The position numbers were made by a program, and so were the translations under genes. 5,723 nt of DNA from CALDTK01 sp041744755 (lineage in GTDB: Bacteria; Bacteroidota; Bacteroidia; Chitinophagales; Saprospiraceae), in contig JBGTKC010000143.1 in the NCBI GenBank assembly GCA_041744755.1, positions 1-5,723 on the forward strand. Reading direction: 5' to 3'. Positions 1 to 5,723 of the stretch are shown piece by piece. Under the pieces are notes generated by a model. It saw only the letters and a list, made by a program, of their open reading frames with translations. It ran no database searches and was not told where the DNA came from. Position 1 is the first letter of the stretch. The number at the start of each line of letters is the position of its first letter.

Positions 1-1217
1 GCCGCGCCCAACTCACCGCCGCCGAGGCGCGCGCCGCCGAAGCCGGTAAGGCCTTCCGGCCAAACGTGGGCGTGGGCGGGACCTACACCCTCGCCGGCGG
101 CGGCCGCTCGATCAGCTTCCCGGTGGGGGACTTGCTCAACCCCGTTTACGCTACCCTCAACCGAGTCACGCAGACCCAGTCCTTCCCCCAGATCGACAAC
201 GTGCAGACCAACTTTCTGCCCAATAACTTCTACGACGCGCGCCTCCGCGTCCGGCAACCGATCCTCGATCCGACGCTCAAACTCCAGCGACAGCTTGCCG
301 AGGCCGGCACGAGCGCCGCCGCCGCCGCCATCGCGGTGAGCGAGGACGAGCTCGACTACCGGGTGCGGCAGGCGTACTTCCAGGTCATGCAGGCCGGCGA
401 GGCGGTTGCGATCCTGAGAGACGCCGATACGCTCGTGGCGGAGGCCCTGCGCACGACGCAGTCGTTGATACGAAATGGGGCAGGCCTACCGCTGGCGCGC
501 GAGCGAATCCTGGCCGAGCGGGCGCAAATAGAGGCGCAGGCAGCCGGGGCGAGGGCACAGGTGGCGAATGCCGAGGCGCTGCTGGCGTATTTGACGGGAT
601 CAGCTATTGGATCGCAGAGGTCCGCAGAGAACTTCGACGTCGACGCCCTCTCAGCAATCAAGCAATCATTTAATCAACCAACCAACCAAACGTCCTCCAG
701 GCCCGAGCTCGACCAACTCCGCGCCGCCGTCCGGGCGAAAGATGTTGAGCTGGCCATCGAAGGCAAGTTCCGCGCGCCGAGGCTCGGGGTGCAGGTGGAC
801 GGTGGCTCGCAGGCCTTCGGTTTCGGGCTCCAACCTTATGTATTGGCGGGCTTATCGCTCGACATCCCGCTGTACGACGGCGGTCGCGTCAAAGACCGGC
901 AGGCGCGGATCCGGGCGGAGCGGGACGCGACGCAAGCGCGACTCGAGGGCGCGCGGCGAGGTTTCGGGCTCCAGGTGACGGTCGCGCTCAATGACCTCAC
1001 CGCAGCCGAGGCCACGCTCGCGGCCTACGAGCCGGCGATCGCCGCCGCCCAGCGCACGCTCCACGATGCGCAGATCCTTTACCGCAACGGCTCCAGCTCC
1101 TACCTCGAACTGCTCGACGCGCGCACGCAAGTCACGCGCGTCCGCCTGGAGCACAACCTGGCCCGGTACAACACATGGCTCAGGTACGTGGACTACCTGA
1201 GTGCCGTGGGAGAGTAG
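1..1217 (+). CDS. TolC-family outer-membrane efflux protein, 5' partial
   Basis: This is the outer-membrane channel and periplasmic duct of a tripartite efflux pump. The frame is open from base 3 (bases 1-2 finish an earlier codon) and gives 404 residues to the TAG at 1215-1217. The GTG at 66 is not the start, because the upstream codons already read as TolC-like helix (AQLTAAEARAAEAGKAFRPN). Relative to typical TolC proteins, the signal peptide and perhaps 30-60 residues are missing. Residues 36-70 carry the PVGDLLNPVY segment and a following FPQI, a pattern I associate with Bacteroidota-type members. Long Ala/Glu/Arg-rich helices follow. The second half starts near RPEL (233), has the strand IPLYDGG (288-294), and closes with the family-typical YLELLDAR (367-374) and a long helix. 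The two-fold helix-strand-helix layout fits TolC. An AT-rich low-complexity stretch encodes residues 218-231 in the linker between the halves. The gene lies 53 bases upstream of the adaptor, probably in one operon. The family assignment is firm; the substrate is unknown. Confidence 0.93.
   Translation, partial: RAQLTAAEARAAEAGKAFRPNVGVGGTYTLAGGGRSISFPVGDLLNPVYATLNRVTQTQSFPQIDNVQTNFLPNNFYDARLRVRQPILDPTLKLQRQLAEAGTSAAAAAIAVSEDELDYRVRQAYFQVMQAGEAVAILRDADTLVAEALRTTQSLIRNGAGLPLARERILAERAQIEAQAAGARAQVANAEALLAYLTGSAIGSQRSAENFDVDALSAIKQSFNQPTNQTSSRPELDQLRAAVRAKDVELAIEGKFRAPRLGVQVDGGSQAFGFGLQPYVLAGLSLDIPLYDGGRVKDRQARIRAERDATQARLEGARRGFGLQVTVALNDLTAAEATLAAYEPAIAAAQRTLHDAQILYRNGSSSYLELLDARTQVTRVRLEHNLARYNTWLRYVDYLSAVGE
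651..691 (+). repeat. AT-rich short-period tract inside the TolC gene
   Basis: Near-repeated 8-base units GCAATCAA, GCAATCAT, TTAATCAA, CCAACCAA run from 654 to 685 and end in a CCAA tetranucleotide run. The surrounding coding sequence is GC-rich, so the composition change is sharp. The tract stays in frame and encodes a Gln/Asn/Thr-rich stretch (SAIKQSFNQPTNQT) between the two halves of the TolC protein, where length variation should be tolerated. It resembles the tracts in both intergenic gaps of this window. Confidence 0.7.
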
Positions 1218-1220
1218 GGA

Positions 1221-1248
1221 TTATCAATTGGCAATTATCAATTTTTAA
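1221..1248 (+). repeat. 14-base AT-rich direct repeat in the TolC-adaptor gap
   Basis: Two 14-base units follow each other, both starting TTATCAATT (1221 and 1235): TTATCAATTGGCAA and TTATCAATTTTTAA. Each also divides into 7-base units (TTATCAA, TTGGCAA, TTATCAA, TTTTTAA). They fill much of the 53-base gap between the TolC stop and the adaptor ATG. No hairpin terminator and no convincing promoter is visible in the gap, so read-through from the TolC gene is the simplest reading. Confidence 0.65.
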
Positions 1249-1270
1249 TAACTGTACGAACGCGACGATC

Positions 1271-2398
1271 ATGAAGCTTACCTATTACTCTGTTGCGCTG
1301 GGCCTATTGGTCATTGCTTGCGACAAACCAAATGACTCCGGCCTCGACCGCGACGGCATCCCGATCGACACCAGCGCGCGAGAGGTCTTGGCGGATGCCT
1401 TCTACGTCCAGACGAGTCCCGTCCTGGGCGGCGGCAGTGGCGAGACCAGCACCACGGACGGCGGTATCTCCGCCACCGGCACCGTCACCAACGAGGCGCA
1501 GGCCAGGCCCTCCTTCAAGACCGGCGGCCTGCTCACGAGCGTCCGCGTGGAGGCCGGGGACGCCGTGCGCCGCGGCCAGGTCATCGCCACGATCAACGCC
1601 ACCGAACTCAACGCCGGCAAGGCCCAGGCGGAGGCCGGACTCGAGAAGGCCCGCCGCGACCTCAGCCGCGTGGAGGCGCTGTTCGCCGACAGCGTGGCCA
1701 CGCGTGCCCAGCGCGATGACGCCGCCACGGGCGTCCGCATCGCGCAGCGGCAACTGGAGCAGATCAGCTTCAACGCTGGCACGACGACGATTACCTCGCC
1801 GATTGACGGGCGCGTTTCCGCAAAACTGTCCAACGCCGGAGAGACGGTTGGCCCGGGGCAGCCGGTGGTGGTGATCCAGGGTACGAGCAAAAACGACTGG
1901 CGCATCCGCGTCGCCCTCACGGATGCAGAGTGGGCGAGCGTGCGCGTGGGCCAGTCTGCCACCGTGAGCTTCGACGCCTACCCGGATGAAAGTTTCGCCG
2001 CGGCCGTGAGCGAGCGGGCGAGTTACGCCAACCCCAGCGGCGGCACCTTCGACGTCGAGTTGAGGTTGGCCCGGCAGCCGACGGATCTGGCGGCTGGGCT
2101 GCTGGCAAGGGTGGAGATAGGTGGTGCAGGTGGTGCATCTAGTGCAGGTGGTACAGCCTCTCGTAAGCTGCGCGTCCCCCTCACGGCCCTGGCGCGGGTA
2201 TCGGGTAAGCGGGCAGAGGTGTTTGCGATAACCCCCGAGGGTAGAGCACGATTGATCAGGATTGAGATTGACGATTTCGATGCGGCTACGGCGGCGGTAA
2301 GGAGTGGCCTCGATGGTAGTGAGCAGCTAGTGACGACTGGGGTGACCTGGCTGCGGGATGGAGACCCGGTAATCGTGGAATCACCTGCGGGCAGGTAA
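1271..2398 (+). CDS. RND efflux periplasmic adaptor subunit (membrane fusion protein), lipoprotein
   Basis: This 375-residue adaptor would link the permease to the TolC-like channel in the periplasm. The ATG at 1271 is chosen because it begins a lipoprotein signal: Lys2, a hydrophobic core and a lipobox LVIAC with Cys17. An in-frame ATG at 1175 would overlap the TolC gene and bury that signal. The first lipoyl half spans about 76-108 (FKTGG at 82-86, then VRVEAGDAVRRGQ). An Ala/Arg/Glu-rich alpha-hairpin follows at about 109-165. The second lipoyl half contains ITSPIDGRV (174-182). The beta-barrel covers about 200-283 and the membrane-proximal domain about 296-375. A Gly/Ser-rich insert (GGGSGETSTTDGG) lies near the N-terminus before the first MP strand, and a 4 x 9-base repeat encodes residues 284-295 near the barrel-MP junction. 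No clear Shine-Dalgarno precedes the start. Domain order and position upstream of an RND permease make the family assignment strong; the substrate cannot be told. Confidence 0.93.
   Translation: MKLTYYSVALGLLVIACDKPNDSGLDRDGIPIDTSAREVLADAFYVQTSPVLGGGSGETSTTDGGISATGTVTNEAQARPSFKTGGLLTSVRVEAGDAVRRGQVIATINATELNAGKAQAEAGLEKARRDLSRVEALFADSVATRAQRDDAATGVRIAQRQLEQISFNAGTTTITSPIDGRVSAKLSNAGETVGPGQPVVVIQGTSKNDWRIRVALTDAEWASVRVGQSATVSFDAYPDESFAAAVSERASYANPSGGTFDVELRLARQPTDLAAGLLARVEIGGAGGASSAGGTASRKLRVPLTALARVSGKRAEVFAITPEGRARLIRIEIDDFDAATAAVRSGLDGSEQLVTTGVTWLRDGDPVIVESPAGR
2120..2155 (+). repeat. Four in-frame 9-base repeats in the adaptor gene
   Basis: The units are GGTGGTGCA, GGTGGTGCA, TCTAGTGCA and GGTGGTACA, encoding GGA-GGA-SSA-GGT (adaptor residues 284-295). 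They lie between the strand LLARVEI and RKLRVPLTAL, where adaptors normally have a short turn leading to the membrane-proximal domain. A unit length divisible by three keeps the frame, so copy-number change would lengthen or shorten a flexible loop without breaking the gene. Confidence 0.75.
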
Positions 2399-2408
2399 GT
2401 GCAGCACA

Positions 2409-2439
2409 TTCAACACTTCCACCTTCAACAATTCAGCAA
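2409..2439 (+). repeat. TTC-led 7-8-base tandem tract before the permease start
   Basis: Consecutive units TTCAACAC, TTCCACC, TTCAACAA and TTCAGCAA fill most of the 47-base gap between the adaptor stop and the permease ATG, followed by TTGCCC directly before the ATG at 2446. The tract leaves no purine-rich Shine-Dalgarno in the usual place. It resembles the other AT-rich tracts of this window in style but not in exact sequence. Confidence 0.6.
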
Positions 2440-2445
2440 TTGCCC

Positions 2446-5388
2446 ATGTCCCGCATCGCCGCCTTCTTCGTGCGCAACGGCTCGTTTGCGCTGATCACAC
2501 TCGTGGCCTGCCTGGCGCTCGGGTACATTGCGCTGAGCGGTATGCCGCGCGGGGAGGACCCGCCCTTCGGCGCGCCAATCTTCGTCATTAAGGTCGTGTA
2601 CCCAGGTACCTCCCCGGCGGACATGGAGCAGCTCATCGCCGATCCACTCGAGGACGCGCTCTACAACCTGGAGGATGTCAACTTCATCAAAACCACCATG
2701 CTGGATGGCGTGGTCGTGATCCGGCTGGAGTTCGAGTACGGCGTCAACGTCGACAACAAGAACAACGACGTGGTGCGGGAGGTGAACGCCGTGCGACCGC
2801 TGCTCCCGGCGGGCATCATCCGCCTCGATATCGAGGCCGCCGCCTCGGACGATGTGGTGGTACTACAGGCCGCGATCGTGAGCGAGGATGCGTCCGACTC
2901 CCTCCTGCTGGCCCTCGCCGAAGATCTGGAGCGCCGCCTCGAGAGCGTCCCCGGGACGAAGTGGGTCGAGCTCGACGCCGCGCCCGCGCAGGAGGTGGAG
3001 GTCTCGCTCGACCTGGAGCGCCTCACGCGATACGGCATCGGGCTGGACAGGGTGCTGCAGGCTATGCAGGCCAGCAACTTCAACGTGCCGGGCGGCTTGA
3101 TCGACCTGGGGGAGCGGCGCTTTAGCGTGAAGACGAACTCGGAGTTTCGATCGCTAGACGACATCCGTCGCGCGGTGGTGTCGGCCGCGCCCGACGGCGG
3201 CTTGCTGACGCTCGGTGACGTGGCGAGCGTGCGGCTCCGCACCGTGGGTGATGCCCCGCGCGCGCGCTACAACGGCAGGCGCGCGGTGTGGGTGAAGCAG
3301 GCCGTCGTAAACGAAGCCAACATCGTGGCCGTCCGCGAGGTCATCAGCGAACGGCTCAAGGGTTTTGGCGAAAGCCTGCCGGACGACGTCGAACTCGCGA
3401 TTGCCTTCGACAACGAAGCCTCGGTAAGTCATCGCTTGTCCTCCCTCGGGGGCGACTTCTTGATTGCCTTGGCGCTCGTGATGATTACGCTATTGCCACT
3501 CGGGCCGCGGGCTTCGCTGGTGGTGATGATCTCGATCCCGCTGTCGATGGGGATCGGTCTGGCGGTGATGTATTTAATGGGATATACGCTCAATCAATTG
3601 TCCATCGTGGGACTCGTCGTGGCGCTCGGGCTGGTCGTGGATGATTCGATTGTGGTGGTAGAAAACATCGAAAGGCACTTGCGAGAGGGCATGTCGCGGG
3701 TGGATGCAGCGATTGCCGCAACGCGGGAACTAGGTGTGGCGGTGGTAGGCTGTACAGTGGTTTTATTACTAGCATTCCTACCGCTCGCCAATCTACCCGG
3801 CGGCCCGGGGGAATTCATCCGGAGTCTACCGGTGGCGGTTTTGGTGACGGTAGCCGCCTCGCTTTTCGTGGCGATTACGTTGGCGCCGTTTCTGGCGAGT
3901 CGTCTGCTTTCGCCAAAACACGAGGCGGGTGGGAATTTCTTCTTCCGCGCCTTCGATAAGTATATCAACAAGCCCTACCAGCGTGTGCTCATCAAAGCAA
4001 TGGACTATCCGGTGACCTCGCTGGTGACGGCGGCGCTGATATTTGGAGCGAGCCTCCTGCTGATCCCGGGGCTCGGCTTCTCGCTCTTCCCGGATTCGGA
4101 ACGGCCGATGTTCATGGTGGACATCGAGGCGACGCCGGGGTCGACCCTCGACCAAACTGACAGGGCCGCGCGGCAGGTGGAACGCTTTCTACTGCGGCAG
4201 CCGGAGGTGAAGCAATTGAATCTCAACGTGGGTAGCGGCCACCCGCGCGTGTACTACAACACGGTGCAGGGCGCCTTCCAGCCGGACTTCGCGCAGGCGC
4301 TGGTGCAGCTGCGTGAGCGTTTGAGCCTGCGGGAACTCGACGCGCTCACGGACCGTTTTCAGGACTCGCTCTCGCGCCAGGCCGGGGCGCGGGTGAGTAT
4401 CCGGAGGTTTGCGCAGGGGCCGCCGGTGGAGGCGCCGGTCGAGTACCGCATCGCCGGGCCGAACCTCGACTCGCTGGAGGTTTTGGCGAACGCCGTAGAG
4501 ACCATCGTGGCCGCGCACCCCGGTACCGAAAAGGTGCGTAACAACTTACGCATCCCGCGTACGGACCTACGCGTGACGCTCGACTGGGAGAAGGCCGGGC
4601 GCTACGGGCTCGTACCGGCGCAGGTGGCGCGGGCGGTGAGGTTTGGCATGGTGGGCTTGCCGGCCGGACAGCTGCGCACCGACAATGGTGACGAGTACGA
4701 CATCGTGCTGGGGGTCGGGCAGCGGTCTGGTCCGGGGGCGCTCGATGTGTTCAAAGAGTTGGCGGTCCCGAATGTACAGGGCCAGCCGATCGCGATGTCG
4801 CAGGTGACGAGCCTGTCGATGGAGGAGAGCGCTCCGCTGATTCGGCACTATAATAAGCAGCGGTTCACGGCGGTAACAGCTTTCGCCAAAACGGGCTACA
4901 ATACCTTCGCTATATTCGACGAGCTACAGGTAAAGCTAGATAGATTGGTTTTGCCGGAAGGCTACACAATCACCGCGGCGGGGGAGTCAGAGACGCAGGC
5001 GAACTCGACCGGGGGGCTGGGGCCGGTGATATTGCTGGCGGTGTGCGGGATTTTGGCGGTTTTGGTACTGGAGTTTCGGACGTTTAAATCCACGATTATC
5101 GTGTTGAGCGTGGTGCCGTTAGGAATCGTCGGAGCGCTGGTAGCACTGTGGTTGATGGGCTTGACGTTGGGCTTCGTGGCGACGATCGGGATGATTGCGC
5201 TGGTGGGTATCGAGATTAAGAATTCGATCTTAATGGTGGATTATACGAACCAGTTGCGGGAGCAGGGGATGCCGCTCAGGGAGGCGGTGTTGAACGGGGC
5301 GGAGACGCGGTTTTGTAACTATTCAGCTATCCCCACCTCTGCGTGCCGGAATGACACCGATAATCCACACTACTTGATAAGCGCCTAA
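2446..5388 (+). CDS. RND efflux permease, 3' end disrupted by IS66-family insertion
   Basis: This is the inner-membrane proton-driven pump of the tripartite system (AcrB-like fold). ATG at 2446 is preferred over the TTG at 2440, as MSRIAAFFVRNGSFA is a typical RND start just before TM1 (about 12-31). A first periplasmic domain follows, then TM2 to TM6 between about 338 and 483. TM4 carries the proton-relay pair Asp399-Asp400 in LVVDDSIVVVENIE (AcrB D407/D408). TM7 is at about 523-541, followed by FPDSERPMFMVDIEATPGS and the second periplasmic domain. TM8 to TM10 lie at about 859-932, with Lys925 in GIEIKNSILMVDY matching AcrB K940. Host sequence ends after Phe956 plus one base (5314). The next 24 residues, to the TAA at 5386-5388, are read from the inserted element. 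TM11, TM12 and the position matching AcrB T978 are lost, against a usual length near 1020-1050. The product is therefore probably non-functional, and the gene could equally be called a pseudogene. Confidence 0.93.
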   Translation: MSRIAAFFVRNGSFALITLVACLALGYIALSGMPRGEDPPFGAPIFVIKVVYPGTSPADMEQLIADPLEDALYNLEDVNFIKTTMLDGVVVIRLEFEYGVNVDNKNNDVVREVNAVRPLLPAGIIRLDIEAAASDDVVVLQAAIVSEDASDSLLLALAEDLERRLESVPGTKWVELDAAPAQEVEVSLDLERLTRYGIGLDRVLQAMQASNFNVPGGLIDLGERRFSVKTNSEFRSLDDIRRAVVSAAPDGGLLTLGDVASVRLRTVGDAPRARYNGRRAVWVKQAVVNEANIVAVREVISERLKGFGESLPDDVELAIAFDNEASVSHRLSSLGGDFLIALALVMITLLPLGPRASLVVMISIPLSMGIGLAVMYLMGYTLNQLSIVGLVVALGLVVDDSIVVVENIERHLREGMSRVDAAIAATRELGVAVVGCTVVLLLAFLPLANLPGGPGEFIRSLPVAVLVTVAASLFVAITLAPFLASRLLSPKHEAGGNFFFRAFDKYINKPYQRVLIKAMDYPVTSLVTAALIFGASLLLIPGLGFSLFPDSERPMFMVDIEATPGSTLDQTDRAARQVERFLLRQPEVKQLNLNVGSGHPRVYYNTVQGAFQPDFAQALVQLRERLSLRELDALTDRFQDSLSRQAGARVSIRRFAQGPPVEAPVEYRIAGPNLDSLEVLANAVETIVAAHPGTEKVRNNLRIPRTDLRVTLDWEKAGRYGLVPAQVARAVRFGMVGLPAGQLRTDNGDEYDIVLGVGQRSGPGALDVFKELAVPNVQGQPIAMSQVTSLSMEESAPLIRHYNKQRFTAVTAFAKTGYNTFAIFDELQVKLDRLVLPEGYTITAAGESETQANSTGGLGPVILLAVCGILAVLVLEFRTFKSTIIVLSVVPLGIVGALVALWLMGLTLGFVATIGMIALVGIEIKNSILMVDYTNQLREQGMPLREAVLNGAETRFCNYSAIPTSACRNDTDNPHYLISA
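5307..5314. other. Presumed 8-base insertion target (GCGGTTTT)
   Basis: IS66-family elements usually duplicate 8 bases at the target. If the element begins at 5315, the left copy is GCGGTTTT at 5307-5314. It spans the Thr-Arg-Phe codons of the permease just before the expected RP of the conserved RLRP/RFRP segment. The matching right copy lies outside the window, so this is a prediction and not an observed duplication. Confidence 0.5.
5315..5337 (+). repeat. Candidate left terminal inverted repeat of the IS66-family element
   Basis: The segment starts GTAACTATTCAGC and runs into a C-rich stretch. The left edge is set by the abrupt end of the permease reading frame together with the GTAA terminus. 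The inner boundary is a guess from typical repeat lengths, because the right end needed for comparison is outside the window. Confidence 0.6.
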
Positions 5389-5443
5389 CAACTCCCCGCC
5401 CTCAACCTCGTCCACGCACGCTCCGCCCCCCGACCTTGCCGTC

Positions 5444-5723
5444 ATGCCTCCCGGAACGTCCGTCGTCGCCCTGCTCGCCCGCCTCGATGCCCTCGAGGCC
5501 CGAGCCGCCGCTCAGGCCGCTGAGATCGCCGACCTCCGGACTCAGGCCGCCGCCGACAAGCTCACCATCGAACGCCAGGCCGCGCGCATCGCCGAACTCG
5601 AGCGTCAACTCGGCCAGCACTCCGGCAACTCCAACTACCCGCCAGCATCCAACGGGCCCGCCGCCGCCGGACCTGGGGCCAAGCCTTCGCGCACCAACCG
5701 CAAGCCCGGGGGCCAGCGGCGCG
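5444..5723 (+). CDS. IS66-family transposase (TnpC type), N-terminal part
   Basis: This is the transposase that would mobilise the element; only the first 93 residues are present, and the frame is open at the window edge. The ATG at 5444 is the first sensible start in this frame after the element's left end. Residues about 8-57 form a Leu/Ile/Ala-rich heptad-like coiled coil. Next comes LERQLGQHSGNSNYPPASNG (52-71), a recognisable variant of the IS66 signature LxQNSxNSSxPPSSDG, and then a basic stretch with KPGGQ (87-91). The usual continuation after GGQ is PGH; here the visible residues are RR, a small divergence. The DDE catalytic domain lies beyond the window, so integrity cannot be judged. 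No clear Shine-Dalgarno is seen. Transcripts from the efflux operon would enter this gene in the sense direction. Confidence 0.87.
   Translation, partial: MPPGTSVVALLARLDALEARAAAQAAEIADLRTQAAADKLTIERQAARIAELERQLGQHSGNSNYPPASNGPAAAGPGAKPSRTNRKPGGQRR

Larger units (their letters stand above)
5315..5723 (+). mobile_element. IS66-family insertion sequence, left end (3' partial)
   Basis: The element starts at the exact point where permease homology stops, with the GTAA terminus usual for IS66-family ends, and continues past the window. It holds about 129 non-coding bases and then the transposase gene, in the same orientation as the efflux genes. No tnpA or tnpB frame precedes the transposase, so the layout fits the single-transposase ISBst12-type subgroup, unless accessory genes lie downstream. 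The right end, its inverted repeat and the target duplication are not visible. Confidence 0.85.

Noticed and set aside
1228..1256. Possible sigma70-like promoter (TTGGCA at 1228, then ACTGTA at 1251) in the first gap
   Set aside because: The -10 match is poor, the -35 match sits inside the short repeat, and no Bacteroidota-type TAnnTTTG is present. Co-transcription with the TolC gene is simpler.
1293..1874. Plus-strand open frame of 193 codons overlapping the adaptor in another frame
   Set aside because: The translation is Pro/Arg/Ser/Ala low-complexity typical of an off-frame reading of GC-rich DNA, while the adaptor frame has clear lipoyl motifs.
1402..1962. Minus-strand open frame of 186 codons opposite the adaptor
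   Set aside because: No domain or signal is recognisable, and the sense strand encodes a well-supported adaptor over the same stretch.
2120..2155. Repeat array considered as a CRISPR-like element
   Set aside because: The units are 9 bases, in tandem, have no spacers, and lie in frame inside a clear coding region.
2661..3242. Long minus-strand open frame of 193 codons opposite the permease
   Set aside because: It is Ser/Arg/Thr-rich with no recognisable motif, and it lies opposite a clear RND coding region. In GC-rich DNA such antisense frames are expected.
5311..5388. Abrupt change at the permease C-terminus considered as a sequencing frameshift
   Set aside because: No other frame after 5314 continues the RND sequence, and an IS66-type terminus and transposase follow, so insertion explains it better.
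1..5723. A previously undescribed system
   Set aside because: All substantial coding regions fall in known families (TolC, RND adaptor, RND permease, IS66 transposase). Only the short-period tracts remain unexplained.

Overview
The window reads as one efflux operon cut off by a transposon. On the + strand are, in order: an outer-membrane TolC-family channel gene open at its 5' end (1-1217), a lipoprotein RND periplasmic adaptor (1271-2398), and an RND permease (2446 onward). Gaps of 53 and 47 bases separate the genes. Together they would form a tripartite pump: the permease takes substrate at the inner membrane, the adaptor bridges the periplasm, and the TolC-like channel opens at the outer membrane. 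The sequence does not show the substrate.

The permease frame is intact through TM10 and then breaks at 5314/5315, inside the conserved segment just before TM11. From 5315 the sequence is the left end of an IS66-family element. It starts GTAA, as IS66 ends do, and carries a transposase gene (from 5444) with the family's N-terminal coiled coil, Ser/Asn/Pro-rich segment and KPGGQ motif. The window ends inside this gene. The permease as encoded here would lack TM11 and TM12 and end in 24 residues read from the element.

The host looks like a GC-rich Gram-negative bacterium, possibly of the Bacteroidota/Rhodothermota group. The reasons are the PVGDLLNPVY-type segment in the TolC protein, the absence of a recognisable Shine-Dalgarno at either visible start, and AT-rich short-period tracts between the genes. 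This placement is an inference from style, not a database match.

The least explained feature is a set of AT-rich, 7-8-base-period tracts: one in each intergenic gap and a similar one in frame inside the TolC gene. A separate 4 x 9-base repeat lies in frame in the adaptor gene. I found no RNA gene, CRISPR array or new defence-type system, and I saw no convincing gene on the minus strand.
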